Shown: one piece after another, positions 28,182-39,224 of the stretch
Position numbering within the stretch: position 1 is the first letter of the stretch
Layout: every line of letters starts with the position of its first letter
Source: Alteromonas aquimaris
GTDB lineage: Bacteria; Pseudomonadota; Gammaproteobacteria; Enterobacterales; Alteromonadaceae
Reading direction: 5' to 3'
DNA length: 64,000 nucleotides
NCBI RefSeq assembly: GCF_026183695.1
Contig: NZ_JAPFRD010000002.1
Span: forward strand, 446,732-510,731
Translations under genes and position numbers: made by a program
The notes under the pieces: model-generated
Database searches by the model: none
Told to the model about the DNA's origin: nothing
Seen by the model: only the letters and a program-made list of their open reading frames with translations

Positions 28182-29351
28182 TCAGTTTACTTCGCTGCGC
28201 GCTTTCGCTATTTCTCTTAGCGCCGCCATTAACGGCGATTCAGCCGGTACTTTAATGGAAGCTATAGCTTGTTCAATAAGTGGATTAGCTATCCGCGGCG
28301 GAAATGTCGTACTCAGCTTAATAATTTTATCTTGCTGACGAAATACATAAGTGGTGGCATAAATGGGTTCTGATTCCTCACCTTCAGCATGCACTGCGAG
28401 CATATATACTGTATCAGCTGTTACCCGTTTATTTGCAAGAAATTCAGTCACAGGTTGATCGACCTCAAACATTAGGTTACGGGCCTGAGCGACGAAACGG
28501 GCGTTAGACTCCTCTTTCTGCAGAATATTTATTAAAGTAGATTCTATTGATGCGTCCAGACTGGTGGTAAGGGGGAAAACGGTGATATCCAGTAGCGCAT
28601 CATCAAATTCATTGTGAGTATAACGTGTGATAGCGCCTTGGAAGGGGTCGTGAAATAATTGGGTATCAAAGCGAGTAAAAGATGCAATGACTTCGGGTAC
28701 CCGCATATCATTTAGATAGTCACTGGCTTTTATTGCCTTAAATAAATACTGTGCCGTGAAAAGGCCTCTTTGCGCAGCATCCGACCACCACTTAGCCACC
28801 ACTGCATCTGCCACACTTTCTAAGTTATGGTCATCGTTCATTGCTAAATACGTTTGAATTAACTGAGAGTCAATCTCCACGCCACGCCACTGTACTGTGA
28901 ACTCGGTAAAATGTTGTACCTCGTCTGCCAGAGGAGTGTCAGCGTCGGTTAAATAGTGAAGTGTGTAGTCCCACCAGTTTGGACTGGCAATCGTTGCGGC
29001 TTGGTTGGCAATTAAAATCTGGTAATCTGCTTCTTCGGACCCGGGTGAAGCATGGGGAAGAAGACCACTCCCTTTTAGTGCATTAAAAAAATACTTTACG
29101 TCAATCGCATCGTCTATGCATTTGAGTTGAGCCGCAACGAGCGTGTCGCATTTGGCTTGCGCGGGTTGACTTAAGTAAGTGGAAAACACCCCCACTGGAG
29201 CGTTAATCTCAATGTCACGGCTTATTTCACTTTGCAGCTGGCCTTCAGACAATGAAGTGCTAGGGACGTTATCATTAACCTGACAACCACCTGCACATAC
29301 AACTCCAGCGAGTAAAAACCAGCGTAAGCCCATAACCAAACCAACCATCAA
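28182..29351 (-). CDS. Putative lipoprotein of unknown function
   Basis: A 389-aa protein I do not recognise. The N terminus is a lipoprotein signal with AGVVCAGGC, placing the lipidated cysteine at residue 23 (or 16 if translation starts at the second ATG, 29330). The mature part is soluble and mixed alpha/beta with no clear motif; it contains FTEFTVQWRGVEIDSQ and, near the end, TTYVFRQQDKIIKLSTTFPP, which looks like a beta-strand domain. It lies 42 bases downstream of xseA on the same strand and may share its transcript. It is likely an envelope protein. Confidence 0.8.
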   Translation of the reverse strand: MMVGLVMGLRWFLLAGVVCAGGCQVNDNVPSTSLSEGQLQSEISRDIEINAPVGVFSTYLSQPAQAKCDTLVAAQLKCIDDAIDVKYFFNALKGSGLLPHASPGSEEADYQILIANQAATIASPNWWDYTLHYLTDADTPLADEVQHFTEFTVQWRGVEIDSQLIQTYLAMNDDHNLESVADAVVAKWWSDAAQRGLFTAQYLFKAIKASDYLNDMRVPEVIASFTRFDTQLFHDPFQGAITRYTHNEFDDALLDITVFPLTTSLDASIESTLINILQKEESNARFVAQARNLMFEVDQPVTEFLANKRVTADTVYMLAVHAEGEESEPIYATTYVFRQQDKIIKLSTTFPPRIANPLIEQAIASIKVPAESPLMAALREIAKARSEVN

Positions 29352-29393
29352 TCAGTCATTCAGTCTGACTGATCTGCTAAGGCTGTTCAATCA

Positions 29394-30761
29394 TTATTTT
29401 CTCATATCGGCGGGTGAAAGCAGGTCTACTTTACTGGTTACTTCGCCGTCTTTAAGACGGGTAACAATGGTACTGCCTATTTGTGCCTGCCTGACTGAAG
29501 TAAGAGGGTTTTGGTGCTCATCGAAGGTGATGCTATAGCCTCGACCAAGCGTAGCTAAGGGGCTGACAGCATGCAGTGACTGTCCCAGATAAGCTAATTT
29601 TTGCTTTCTGTTGTCCAGCATGCGGTAGATATTTTTTCTAAGCGCCTTGGTTAACTGGCTTAAGGTAAGTTGCGAACGTTCAATCCTGTTGCTGGGATCA
29701 TTTCGCCACAATCGCTGATCTACGCGGGCATGGCGACTGCTAAGCTGGTTAAGACGTTGTTGGATGGAGTGGACAAGACGAATTTGTAATCGATCTAATG
29801 ATTGTTGCTGGGTTTGGATCCGAACTTTCGGATGCTGCGCAGCCAAACGATGTTGCAGTAGTCGCAGGCGATTAACTAGGCGATGATGCAAGCTAGCCAT
29901 CGATTGCTGCATCCGTGATTCTCGATTGCGCAACGCCTCCAACATGGCGTTCACATCTTGGCTGAGTAATTCTGCCCCAGCTGAGGGGGTGGGGGCGCGC
30001 AAATCAGCAACAAAATCGGCGATTGTAAAATCTATTTCGTGACCCACTGCGCTGACAATGGGGATTAACGAAGCGCGAATACAATAGGCTAGTTGCTCGT
30101 CATTGAAACACCACAAATCTTCGAGTGAGCCACCCCCACGGGTGAGTAAAATCACATCAACCTCATTGCGCTGGTTCGCGGTATTAAGCGCTCTGATTAT
30201 TTGCCTAGGAGCGTCTGCGCCTTGCACCATGGTGGGATAGATAATAATTTCGGTTGCCGGACTTCTTCGTTTAAATACCGTTAATGCATCATGAAGAGCA
30301 GCTCCTGAAGATGAAGTGACGATGCCAACGCGCCTAATACTGGCTGGTAACGGACGCTTAACATCGTCTTCAAACATTCCTTGTTGGAACAGCTTTTCTT
30401 TTAGTGCTTCAAACGCGCGCTTTAACTGACCTTCACCATCGCCTTCCATATGTTCAACGATTAACTGGTAATCTCCCCGCGGTTCGTATAAACCCACCGA
30501 GGCTCTTACTAATATCTTGTCACCTTCCTTTGGACGTTGACGTAAAAAGCGATTTGCATTTTTAAACATAGCGGCTTTAATTTGAGCTCGCTCATCCTTC
30601 AGAGTGAAATACCAGTGACCTGACGCCGCACAGACAAAATTCGATATTTCTGCAGACAACCAAATGGTGCCAATTTCATTTTCCAACAAGCGTTTTGCCA
30701 TTCTGTTTAAGCGTGATACAGACAAAATTTCCTGTGAAGTTGACGTGTTAGCTTGCTGCAT
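29394..30761 (-). CDS. xseA: Exodeoxyribonuclease VII large subunit
   Basis: The large, catalytic subunit of a single-strand-specific exonuclease used in mismatch repair and recombination. The 455-aa protein starts with an OB-fold DNA-binding domain (residues about 15-110, with TIWLSAEISNFVCAASGHWYF). The catalytic core follows with RVGIVTSSSGAALHD, LTRGGGSLEDLWCFND and VSAVGHEIDFTIADFVADLR, and then a long coiled-coil tail rich in Q, R and L. xseB is not next to it. It is divergent from guaB across 100 bases. Confidence 0.95.
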   Translation of the reverse strand: MQQANTSTSQEILSVSRLNRMAKRLLENEIGTIWLSAEISNFVCAASGHWYFTLKDERAQIKAAMFKNANRFLRQRPKEGDKILVRASVGLYEPRGDYQLIVEHMEGDGEGQLKRAFEALKEKLFQQGMFEDDVKRPLPASIRRVGIVTSSSGAALHDALTVFKRRSPATEIIIYPTMVQGADAPRQIIRALNTANQRNEVDVILLTRGGGSLEDLWCFNDEQLAYCIRASLIPIVSAVGHEIDFTIADFVADLRAPTPSAGAELLSQDVNAMLEALRNRESRMQQSMASLHHRLVNRLRLLQHRLAAQHPKVRIQTQQQSLDRLQIRLVHSIQQRLNQLSSRHARVDQRLWRNDPSNRIERSQLTLSQLTKALRKNIYRMLDNRKQKLAYLGQSLHAVSPLATLGRGYSITFDEHQNPLTSVRQAQIGSTIVTRLKDGEVTSKVDLLSPADMRK

Positions 30762-30793
30762 AGAAAAAAACCAATAATTAAAGACAAATACAG

Positions 30794-30822
30794 TTTACCT
30801 GATAATTAAAAAACACTACAAT
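30794..30822 (+). promoter_or_regulatory. Promoter of guaB
   Basis: TTTACC (30794-30799) and TACAAT (30817-30822) are separated by 17 bases, with a GC-rich discriminator (GCGCCGC) after the -10, as expected for a stringently controlled promoter. It lies 40 bases before guaB in the xseA-guaB divergent gap. Confidence 0.65.
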
Positions 30823-30861
30823 TGCGCCGCAATTAACCCTTTACCGCATAGGTGTTGTTGC

Positions 30862-32331
30862 ATGCTCAGAATTGTTCAAGAAGCCCTTACTTTTGATGAT
30901 GTGTTACTGGTTCCAGGACACTCTTCCGTTCTCCCTCATACTGCGAATCTGAAAACGCGACTCACGCGTGGTGTTGATTTAAATATTCCCCTGGTCTCCG
31001 CGGCTATGGATACTGTTACCGAAGCCAATCTGGCAATAGCGTTGGCACAGGAAGGCGGCCTGGGTTTCGTGCATAAAAACATGACACCCGAACAACAAGC
31101 CAAGCACGTTCGTGATGTAAAAAAATACGAAAGCGGTGTGGTGTCAGACCCTGTTACGGTTAAACAAAATGCCACGGTAGGTGAAGTTAATGTACTCAGT
31201 AAGCGATTAGGTTACTCGGGTTTTCCCGTGACCGATAACAAAAATAATCTGATCGGTATTGTAACGGGCCGCGACTTGCGTTTTGAAACCCGTCAGGACG
31301 CGCCCATCAGTGATGTTATGACGCCCAAAGAAAAACTGGTGACAGTGAAAGAAGGCGCGGATTCTGAACAAGTGCTGGAGCTGATGCACGCTAATCGGAT
31401 CGAAAAAATTCTGGTGGTTGACGATAACTTCAAGCTAAAAGGGTTGATTACTGTTAAAGATTTCCAGAAAGCGGAAAATAAACCCAACGCCTGTAAGGAT
31501 TCGCTTGGTCGATTACGCGTAGGTGCCGCTGTAGGCGTGGGCCCGGGTACAGATGAACGCATTAAACTATTAGTGGAAGCAGGCGTGGATGTGCTGCTTA
31601 TCGATACTTCACACGGTCATTCGCAAGGCGTTATTAATCGGGTCAAAAAGGTAAGGCAGACCTATCCCGACTTACAGCTTATTGCTGGAAATGTTGCTAC
31701 CGCAGCCGGTGCAAAAGCGCTAGCTGAAGCAGGTGTGGATGCGGTAAAAGTAGGGATAGGTCCAGGCTCTATTTGTACTACCCGTATTGTAACGGGGTGC
31801 GGTGTGCCGCAAATAAGTGCTGTAGCTGATGCGGTAGAAGCCCTGAAAGACACCGGCATTCCGGTTATAGCAGATGGCGGTATTCGCTTTTCAGGCGACA
31901 TAGCAAAAGCATTAGCGGCAGGGGCCAGCTCGGTAATGGTTGGCAGTATGCTGGCAGGAACTGAAGAAGCGCCTGGCGAAGTCGAGCTTTATCAAGGACG
32001 TTACTACAAATCTTATCGGGGCATGGGGTCGCTCGGTGCGATGAACCAAAGTCACGGTTCATCAGATCGTTATTTCCAAGATCCCAACAGCGCCGAAAAA
32101 CTGGTTCCAGAAGGGATTGAAGGTAGGGTAGCGTATAAAGGCCCTATTGCTAATATTATTCATCAGCAAATGGGTGGGCTGCGCTCAGCCATGGGATTAA
32201 CCGGTTGCCCCACCATTGATGATTTACGTACCAAAGCCACCTTTGTAAAGGTAACCTCGGCGGGGATGGGTGAATCGCATGTGCACGACGTGAGCATCAC
32301 TAAAGAAGCACCCAACTACCGTTTAGGTTAA
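30862..32331 (+). CDS. guaB: IMP dehydrogenase
   Basis: Oxidises IMP to XMP with NAD+, the first step committed to GMP synthesis. The 489-aa protein starts with [18 protein letters not shown] pair of CBS domains is inserted at about residues 92-205 ([13 protein letters not shown], then [17 protein letters not shown]). The catalytic loop is [17 protein letters not shown] with the active-site cysteine near 306, and the flap contains [11 protein letters not shown]. It is followed by guaA after a 76-base gap containing a hairpin. Confidence 0.97.
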   Translation: MLRIVQEALTFDDVLLVPGHSSVLPHTANLKTRLTRGVDLNIPLVSAAMDTVTEANLAIALAQEGGLGFVHKNMTPEQQAKHVRDVKKYESGVVSDPVTVKQNATVGEVNVLSKRLGYSGFPVTDNKNNLIGIVTGRDLRFETRQDAPISDVMTPKEKLVTVKEGADSEQVLELMHANRIEKILVVDDNFKLKGLITVKDFQKAENKPNACKDSLGRLRVGAAVGVGPGTDERIKLLVEAGVDVLLIDTSHGHSQGVINRVKKVRQTYPDLQLIAGNVATAAGAKALAEAGVDAVKVGIGPGSICTTRIVTGCGVPQISAVADAVEALKDTGIPVIADGGIRFSGDIAKALAAGASSVMVGSMLAGTEEAPGEVELYQGRYYKSYRGMGSLGAMNQSHGSSDRYFQDPNSAEKLVPEGIEGRVAYKGPIANIIHQQMGGLRSAMGLTGCPTIDDLRTKATFVKVTSAGMGESHVHDVSITKEAPNYRLG

Positions 32332-32355
32332 TAATCAACGATACTCAACTTATTA

Positions 32356-32387
32356 ACAGGCTGGCTTATAACCAGCCTGTCTCTTTT
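32356..32387 (+). terminator. Hairpin between guaB and guaA
   Basis: ACAGGCTGG (32356-32364) pairs perfectly with CCAGCCTGT (32372-32380) around a 7-base loop, followed by CTCTTTT. It could be a partial terminator or attenuator reducing guaA relative to guaB, since no separate guaA promoter is clear. Confidence 0.65.
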
Positions 32388-32407
32388 ACATACTTCAGGT
32401 AGAAAAC

Positions 32408-33985
32408 ATGACCGCAAATATTCATGACCAGCGAATCTTAATTCTCGATTTCGGCTCTCAGTACAGCCAGCTTATTGCTCGTCGGGTACGGGAAATTGGA
32501 GTGTATTGCGAAATGTGGGCTTGGGATGTCAGCGAAGAACAAATAAGAGAATTTAATCCGCAGGGCATTATTCTTTCTGGCGGACCAGAATCAGTAACTG
32601 TCTTAAACTCACCGCGCGCCCCAGAATATGTTTTTAATGCAGGGGTGCCTGTTTTAGGCGTCTGTTACGGTATGCAAACTATGTCCGAACAGTTGGGCGG
32701 GAGCGTACTGGGTTCAAATATTCGGGAATTTGGTTATGCCCAGGTTGAAGTTATCAAACCTTCGCCTCTTTTGACCAATATCGAAGATCATATTGGCTCT
32801 AACGGCAACGCGACACTGGATGTGTGGATGAGTCATGGTGATAAAGTTGCTACGATCCCTGAAGGGTTTGAAACTGTCGCGCAAACACCTTCTTGTCCGC
32901 ATGCAGTAATGCAAAACCTCGATAAACAATTTTTTGGTGTGCAGTTCCACCCCGAAGTCACGCATACACGTCAGGGAATGCGTATTCTGTCTCATTTTGT
33001 CATGGATATTTGTGGATGTGAGAAGCTATGGACACCAGGGGCTATCATTGAAGATGCAGTGGCACGAATAAAAGAGCAGGTAGGAGAGGATGAAGTCATC
33101 CTGGGGTTATCCGGTGGCGTAGATTCATCGGTCACCGCCATGCTTATTCATCAGGCTATAGGCGACAAGCTCACGTGCGTTTTCGTAGACAATGGATTGC
33201 TACGATTGAATGAAGGCGCGCAGGTGATGGATATGTTTGGCGATCACTTTGGCTTGAATATTATTAAAGTGGATGCGGAAGAGCGTTTTCTGGAGGCGCT
33301 GGCCGATGAAGCCGAACCAGAAGCCAAACGTAAAATTATCGGGCGAGAATTTGTCAAAGTATTTGATGAAGAAGCATCCAAACTAACGAATGCAAAGTGG
33401 TTAGCGCAGGGCACGATTTACCCGGATGTTATTGAGTCGGCTGGTTCGGCAACGGGCAAAGCCCATGTGATAAAGTCTCACCACAATGTTGGCGGCTTAC
33501 CGGAAGAGATGAAAATGGGGCTGGTGGAGCCTCTACGCGAACTGTTTAAAGACGAAGTACGTAAAATTGGCCTGGAGTTAGGGTTGCCTTATGACATGCT
33601 CTATCGCCATCCATTTCCTGGGCCAGGTTTAGGTGTTCGCGTATTAGGCGCCATCAAAAAAGAATACTGTGACCTGTTACGTCGTGCGGATGCTATTTTT
33701 ATTGAAGAATTGCATAAAGCTGACCTTTATCACAAGGTCTCCCAGGCTTTTACTGTATTTTTACCCGTGCGCTCAGTCGGTGTGATGGGCGATGCGCGTA
33801 AGTATGACTGGGTGGTGTCATTAAGGGCGGTGGAAACGATAGACTTTATGACCGCCCATTGGGCGCACTTACCCTATGACTTTCTGGGCACCGTTTCCAA
33901 TCGGATCATCAATGAAATAGAAGGGATTTCAAGAGTAGTTTACGATATATCGGGCAAACCACCCGCGACTATTGAGTGGGAATAG
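32408..33985 (+). CDS. guaA: GMP synthase (glutamine-hydrolysing)
   Basis: Aminates XMP to GMP using ATP and glutamine. The 525-aa protein has an N-terminal glutamine amidotransferase domain with GVCYGMQ (catalytic cysteine near residue 86) and the histidine-glutamate pair in [10 protein letters not shown]. The ATP-pyrophosphatase domain carries LSGGVDSS (about 234-241), and the C-terminal dimerisation domain has [16 protein letters not shown] and PPATIEWE at the very end. With guaB it forms the GMP branch of purine synthesis. Confidence 0.97.
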   Translation: MTANIHDQRILILDFGSQYSQLIARRVREIGVYCEMWAWDVSEEQIREFNPQGIILSGGPESVTVLNSPRAPEYVFNAGVPVLGVCYGMQTMSEQLGGSVLGSNIREFGYAQVEVIKPSPLLTNIEDHIGSNGNATLDVWMSHGDKVATIPEGFETVAQTPSCPHAVMQNLDKQFFGVQFHPEVTHTRQGMRILSHFVMDICGCEKLWTPGAIIEDAVARIKEQVGEDEVILGLSGGVDSSVTAMLIHQAIGDKLTCVFVDNGLLRLNEGAQVMDMFGDHFGLNIIKVDAEERFLEALADEAEPEAKRKIIGREFVKVFDEEASKLTNAKWLAQGTIYPDVIESAGSATGKAHVIKSHHNVGGLPEEMKMGLVEPLRELFKDEVRKIGLELGLPYDMLYRHPFPGPGLGVRVLGAIKKEYCDLLRRADAIFIEELHKADLYHKVSQAFTVFLPVRSVGVMGDARKYDWVVSLRAVETIDFMTAHWAHLPYDFLGTVSNRIINEIEGISRVVYDISGKPPATIEWE

Positions 33986-33993
33986 TCTTGATA

Positions 33994-34019
33994 GGGCAGT
34001 GTTTGTCACTGCCCATTCT
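33994..34019 (+). terminator. Terminator of guaA
   Basis: GGGCAGTG (33994-34001) pairs with CACTGCCC (34007-34014) around TTTGT. Only a short, T-poor tail (ATTCTT) follows, so the signal is moderate. It ends 14 bases before the convergent minus-strand gene. Confidence 0.6.
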
Positions 34020-34032
34020 TAGGCATGCTTTG

Positions 34033-35381
34033 TTAATATAAGCTAACTTCTAAACTTTTCACTTTTTCCTCTTCGAAAAACACTTTCATCACGTACTTTC
34101 CTTTATCCAGCTCCAGAACGTTGTCAAAGAAAAACGAATCGTCACTCGCTACATTAATGGCTTCATCCATACTTTGGTTATATTTGAAAGGACCAAACTC
34201 CCAATAACTTAACCTTAAGTCGCCAGAAAGATAAGGATCGATCCTAATTTTGTGTACTCGATTGCCAATCGCCTGGAGCATTACATTAGAAGATAAAAAT
34301 AGGTGTTTTTCACCGTTTTCGGCATGAATAATCGCGGAAGGTTCATAGCCCAACCCTTGTATACTAATATCGGTGTCTACATCGATGTTGGTAGTTAAAT
34401 TATATAAATGACTAAGTACGCCATTCTCGATGTTGGTTATATTATTAAGGTTGAAAGCGTTTTCGGCGCGTTTTGAAACTAACTCGAAGCCGGTAATTTT
34501 GATAACAGAATGCTGCTGCTCGTTTTGTCGATAATCCGTCGTTTTGATACGTAATTCAGTGTCACTATTTGCGCTCCGTAAACCAACTCCGGCAAATCAC
34601 TTGCCATTATTTCGGCACCTTTATATACCGTCTCCGAAATATACCAATCCCTGTTTTTAAAGCGGTCATCCACTGGTATGAAGTTTTTGAGTGTCCAAGT
34701 AATTTCTGGATTATCAAATTCAACTTTGTGCAATTTACCTGCATGAAATGTTAGCCAATGTTCCCTTCCATAGCTAATCAAGCGTCTATCATCCGCGAGC
34801 ATTTTTTCGAAAGAGGGCGTACCAAAATGAGAGATAACATCCTTTTCAGTTGAACCTAAGGGTATGCCGTATAGTCCGGTTGAGAGTCCTACTGATACGT
34901 TATCAGTTAATTTTGGCTTTAACTGAGTTTTTGGTGAAGTGTCAAAAGTGAACGAGCTCTCGATTGTCGTTGTAGCGATAGAAGAGGCAACTTGTCGCTG
35001 GGCAAATTTATTATAGGGGGCAAACTTAACTTTTTTTTCTGAGGATAATTCGCATTTGGCTATCGCGTCAGCATATAAATAAACGATTTGCCTTCCAGAG
35101 GTGGTCCTGAGTTTTTTTTCAGTTATGGCCAGATAAGGCGCTTTTATTTTCGTTCCTGCATCGACTAACTTTGGTAGCAGATGTTCAATCGCATGGTTAT
35201 ATTTCTCTACAAACTCATCATTTGTCACTGCCTGAAACGTGGTATTGACCTGAATAGTATCAATTATCTGATAGTCGCATGCAGGATAGCTGTTCACAAT
35301 TTCACTGGATTCAGTAGCGGTGGTGGAGAAGGTGGAGACGGTTAAGAAAAAAGCGGTAATTAACTGTTTTTTATGTGACAT
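34033..35381 (-). pseudogene. Frameshifted secreted protein of unknown function
   Basis: Two minus-strand frames belong to one gene. The upstream part runs from ATG 35381 with a signal peptide (KKQLITAFFLTVSTFSTTATE) and ends at 34479. The downstream frame is open from 34596 to the TAA at 34033 but has no proper start. The switch point is near 34569: reading GGA GCG CAA, then adding one A to the AAA run (34568-34570), restores VYGAQ-NSDTELRIKTTDYRQ and a 449-aa protein. Past residue 271 the 300-aa reading ends in the unrelated tail IVTLNYVSKRR. A segment PLGSTEKDVISHFGTPSFEK (about residue 175) resembles small outer-membrane SmpA-like motifs, but the family is unknown. It could be a true one-base deletion or a homopolymer sequencing error. 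Confidence 0.8.
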
Positions 35382-35523
35382 TAGCTTCCTTGGCTGGGGG
35401 AATTACACTGTTCTAGTTTTCAACTTACCGAAATAATGTGCCTTTTCCAAGAGATTATTAAAGGTAAGCGTCTAGGAAACTAATAATATACTTTTACTAT
35501 TTCCCTAAAAAGGAAAAGCTACG

Positions 35524-36363
35524 TTAAAAGTTAAGCGTCTGTCCTTCGGCAGCAGCAAATAGCTTCAGCGGCGATTCTGCTGCATGAATATATTGATTGC
35601 AATGTGCCACCAGGGCATCAATTTTTTCATCCGTTCTATCAGGATCATGGCTATACAACGCCAGCTGATTTACATTTGCGGCCATGGCAAGTTTAACAGC
35701 TTCCTCAGCTACGGAGTGGCCCCAGCCTGATTTGGCAGGCATGTCCGCTACCATATATTGGGCATCGTGAATAAGCAGATCGGCATCCTGACAAAATTTC
35801 ACGAAGGTACCAAAATCATTTACCTTTTTGTAAGGAGGGTAAAGTTCATTGTCCGTCATATAAACAATCTTTTTACCATTCTCCGTTATGCTAAATGCGT
35901 TTCCTATCCCCGGATGATTAATGGCCAAACGTGAAATGGTTGCCGTGCCCAGCATCCAACTATCGGTGCCCTTGGGTATTTCCTTCAGGGTAATGTTAGA
36001 CACTAGCGCACTAGCAGGAACGGGAAAAACAGAGCCCTGCATTTGATTTAAGATTTGATCAGGTTCGTAAGGGGACGTTTGTCCAGGGGTGATATGTATT
36101 TCGCGGTCTTTTTGGTAAATGGGTTTGAAAAAAGGAAAGCCTTGGATATGGTCCCAATGATTGTGGGTGAGTAGCAAGTGGATTGGTGTCTGCTTTTTTA
36201 TCAGCTTGTCGCCCAGATTGCGAATACCCGTTCCCGCATCCACAATAATATCAGTGCCGTCCTCAAGACCGACATGGACACACGCGGTATTACCTCCATA
36301 GCGTACATACTCAGAACCCGGAGTGGGGATGGAGCCTCTAACGCCATAAAAGGTTAACTGCAT
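35524..36363 (-). CDS. MBL-fold metallo-hydrolase
   Basis: A 279-aa cytosolic hydrolase of the metallo-beta-lactamase superfamily, of the type starting LTFYGVRGSIPTPG. Metal-binding motifs are LLTHNHWDHIQG (about residues 84-95), a later histidine in INHPGIGNAFS, the aspartate in LIHDAQYM (about 200) and the final histidine in ALYSHDPDRTDEKID. This subgroup often acts as a phosphodiesterase or is fused to signalling domains, but the substrate cannot be told. It lies 47 bases downstream of proS on the same strand. Confidence 0.85.
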   Translation of the reverse strand: MQLTFYGVRGSIPTPGSEYVRYGGNTACVHVGLEDGTDIIVDAGTGIRNLGDKLIKKQTPIHLLLTHNHWDHIQGFPFFKPIYQKDREIHITPGQTSPYEPDQILNQMQGSVFPVPASALVSNITLKEIPKGTDSWMLGTATISRLAINHPGIGNAFSITENGKKIVYMTDNELYPPYKKVNDFGTFVKFCQDADLLIHDAQYMVADMPAKSGWGHSVAEEAVKLAMAANVNQLALYSHDPDRTDEKIDALVAHCNQYIHAAESPLKLFAAAEGQTLNF

Positions 36364-36410
36364 GTGTCCTCCCAGTCGCTTATCACAAGCGCTGAATTGT
36401 CTTTTATGTT

Positions 36411-38120
36411 TTATAACGTCCCGATAAAGGATTCTATCGCATCCAGATCTATCAAAGACTTCTCGCCTGTACGACGATTTTTATATTCCACCTGTTGATT
36501 GTCCAGATTTCTCTCACCAATAACAATAGTGTGAGGTATGCCAATTAATTCCATGTCATTAAACATAACACCTGGTCGCTCCTTGCGATCGTCAAATAAA
36601 ACGTCGATACCCTTTTCTTTTAGTGTCGCGTAAAGTGACTCGGCCACTTCCATTATGCGGTGCGACTTATGCATATTCATTGGAATAATCGCCAGCTTGA
36701 ATGGCGCAATTGCGTCAGGCCACATGATGCCGTACTTATCATGATTTTGTTCTATCGCAGCAGCCACGATACGCGAGACGCCAATGCCATAGCAACCCAT
36801 CATTAACGTCTGGTGCTTACCTGATTCGCTTAATACGCCACAATTCATCGCTTCAGAATACTTGGTCCCTAACTGAAAAATATGACCCACTTCAATCCCA
36901 CGTTTAATCTCCAACGTACCTTTACCGTCAGGAGACATATCCCCACTTATCACATTACGAATATCGAACGACTCCGGCGGCACTTCCCAGTTTGCACTTG
37001 TAAAGAACATATCTGGTTCGTTGGCGCCACAAATAAAGTTGCAGAGTGACGCCGCACTGTGATCTACTATGAGCGGTAAGCTAGCCTGCAAGGGATTTGC
37101 CGAAGTAGGGCTGCAACCTACTAGAGAAGTGGCTTTTTCTTCACCTGCATAGACAATAGGAATGGCTACCTTACCCGTTTTTTCTAATTTAATTTCATTT
37201 AATTCGTGATCGGAACGTAACACCAGCATGATCCAATTATCATGCTCTTCATCAGCTTTAGCTGCGGCTTTCACAATCACAACCTTGAGCGCTTCTGCTG
37301 CAGATTTACCTTGCGCTGCATAAAATTCTTCAAGTGATTGTTGGTTAGATTTTTTCGCTTTTTCGCTTGATTGAGGGGACGTTACGGCGGGCCGTTCTGG
37401 TTTTACCGCTTGTGCCATCTCCACGTTAGCTGCGTAATCGGATTCATTTGAAAAGGCAATGGCATCTTCACCAGATTTCGCTAATACATGGAATTCATGT
37501 GAGACACTACCACCAATAGCGCCAGAATCTGCGATAACCGCTCTAAAATCCAGTCCCATACGGGTGAAAATATTGGTGTATGCCTGGTACATATCCTGAT
37601 AAGTATTATTCAGACACTCTTCTTGCAAGTGGAAGCTGTAGGCGTCTTTCATGGTAAATTCACGTCCACGCATAATGCCAAAGCGGGGACGGATTTCATC
37701 TCGAAACTTGGTTTGAATCTGATACAGGTTTAGCGGCAGCTGTTTGTAACTGCTGACCTCGTTGCGAACCAGTGCGGTAATTACCTCTTCATGCGTAGGG
37801 CCGAGTACAAAATCCCGTTGTTGCCTGTCCTGAATTCGCAGCAATTCAGGGCCATATTCGTCCCAACGGCCGGATTCCTGCCATAGGTCTGCAGGCTGCA
37901 CCACCGGCATTAGGACCTCCAAGGCACCGGCTTTATTCATTTCTTCGCGAACGATTTCTGCAACTTTATTTAATACTCTCAATCCGGTAGGTAACCAGGT
38001 GTATAAACCAGAAGCCAGTTTTCTAACCATTCCCGCGCGAAGCATAAGTTGGTGACTAATGACTTCAGCATCGGCTGGTGTTTCTTTTTGCGTTGACAAC
38101 AAATATTGGCTAGTGCGCAT
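36411..38120 (-). CDS. proS: Prolyl-tRNA synthetase
   Basis: A class II synthetase for tRNA-Pro, in the bacterial form with an inserted editing domain. The 569-aa protein has motif 1 around [16 protein letters not shown], motif 2 in [20 protein letters not shown] (about residues 138-157) and motif 3 with [17 protein letters not shown] (about 445). The YbaK-like editing insertion, which removes misacylated alanine, spans about 225-385 (including [18 protein letters not shown]). The C-terminal anticodon domain ends near 565. Two tRNA-Pro genes lie 7 kb away. Confidence 0.97.
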   Translation of the reverse strand: MRTSQYLLSTQKETPADAEVISHQLMLRAGMVRKLASGLYTWLPTGLRVLNKVAEIVREEMNKAGALEVLMPVVQPADLWQESGRWDEYGPELLRIQDRQQRDFVLGPTHEEVITALVRNEVSSYKQLPLNLYQIQTKFRDEIRPRFGIMRGREFTMKDAYSFHLQEECLNNTYQDMYQAYTNIFTRMGLDFRAVIADSGAIGGSVSHEFHVLAKSGEDAIAFSNESDYAANVEMAQAVKPERPAVTSPQSSEKAKKSNQQSLEEFYAAQGKSAAEALKVVIVKAAAKADEEHDNWIMLVLRSDHELNEIKLEKTGKVAIPIVYAGEEKATSLVGCSPTSANPLQASLPLIVDHSAASLCNFICGANEPDMFFTSANWEVPPESFDIRNVISGDMSPDGKGTLEIKRGIEVGHIFQLGTKYSEAMNCGVLSESGKHQTLMMGCYGIGVSRIVAAAIEQNHDKYGIMWPDAIAPFKLAIIPMNMHKSHRIMEVAESLYATLKEKGIDVLFDDRKERPGVMFNDMELIGIPHTIVIGERNLDNQQVEYKNRRTGEKSLIDLDAIESFIGTL

Positions 38121-38192
38121 TCCCGCGTTTCATCCTATTGGTAACAGAAGTTTTATTTATTCTAGCAGTATCAGATAAGCATAAAAATACAT

Positions 38193-38912
38193 TTATGGCT
38201 GAAGCGTTAAGGCAATAATATCGGTAACAACAATGTTGCCATTTGCCACTTTCCAGCATACGTCAAATTCGTATAGCTGAACCTTATATAGTTTCTCATC
38301 ATTATCCTCGACATGTTTATACGCTGGGCGAGGATCCTGTCTTAATACATCAATGATTAAGCAATGCAGATCTGGATATTGTGGCGAAACCATTCGTAAC
38401 ACCTTGTCGGCGTTCTTAGAGAGATGCACCTCTCGCATGGGGATATGGTCAGAGCGTATCAGGTTGTCGTTGGTGTCTTCCACCCGATCTGCGTAGGGCA
38501 AATAAGGTTTGATGTCGACGATAGGGGTGAGGTGTAAAAGATCCACACCGCGAACCTGAAGTACTGTTTTTCCATTTATATCGTTAATTCCATCATTTTT
38601 CACCACCGACAGTCCCAACCCATTTGGGCGATGGGAGCTTCGGCTGGCCAAAACACCAGTCTTCGCGTTACCGCCTAAGCGGGGTGCTTTTACTAATGGC
38701 TTAAATCCTCTTTGCAGAGTTTGATGAAAGATAAACACTAACCATAAATGAGAAAACTGTTCAATTCCCCTTAACATATCGGGATGAAAAAACTCGTCAG
38801 CAAACGTAATCACACCCAACGCGTTGGCCAAATTTGGCTGGCGGGGAATGGCAAATTTCTGTTTGAACGGGGTCTGTATTTCGCCAATGGGCGTTATGTT
38901 ATGGTGATGCAT
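38193..38912 (-). CDS. trmO: tRNA (t6A37-N6)-methyltransferase TrmO (TsaA family)
   Basis: Methylates N6 of threonylcarbamoyladenosine at position 37 of some tRNAs, with SAM. The 239-aa protein starts with the family pattern ITPIGEIQTPFKQKFAIPRQP. It has the HLWLVFIFHQ segment (about residues 54-63) and the conserved block VLASRSSHRPNGLGLS (about 87-102), followed by VRGVDLLHLTPIVDIKPYLPY, the hallmark DGTPVLDIKPY-like motif. A C-terminal extension of about 80 residues is as in E. coli. It lies upstream of proS, separated by 72 bases, and probably shares its transcript. Confidence 0.93.
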   Translation of the reverse strand: MHHHNITPIGEIQTPFKQKFAIPRQPNLANALGVITFADEFFHPDMLRGIEQFSHLWLVFIFHQTLQRGFKPLVKAPRLGGNAKTGVLASRSSHRPNGLGLSVVKNDGINDINGKTVLQVRGVDLLHLTPIVDIKPYLPYADRVEDTNDNLIRSDHIPMREVHLSKNADKVLRMVSPQYPDLHCLIIDVLRQDPRPAYKHVEDNDEKLYKVQLYEFDVCWKVANGNIVVTDIIALTLQP

Positions 38913-39224
38913 TGTTAAAAGTAATGAGTATGGTTGGTGCTGTTGAATATACTTTTTATCACAAATTGACCTAATTATATGTAGCTAGCGCCCGGATAGT
39001 ACCTATAAAAATGACTTACTGATAAACATTCTCCCCCAACAGGGTAAGTGTTTATTGTCTTAAGTATTAGCTGTGTCGGCTCAAGCAAAAAAACAGACTA
39101 CGAATTTCAGATGATTGAAATTTTCGACTATGCCACAATATGCGACTTTGTTATAAATTTTTGAGTTGTTCGCATTTAGCGCACAGCTTTACCTTTGCGA
39201 CAGAAACAATGGAAAACTTTGCGT
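38913..39224. other. Divergent intergenic region (trmO / ABC exporter)
   Basis: 312 bases between the minus-strand trmO and the plus-strand exporter operon, so both promoters should lie here. TTATAAAT near 39150 could be a -10 for the exporter genes. No other gene or RNA is visible. Confidence 0.4.
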
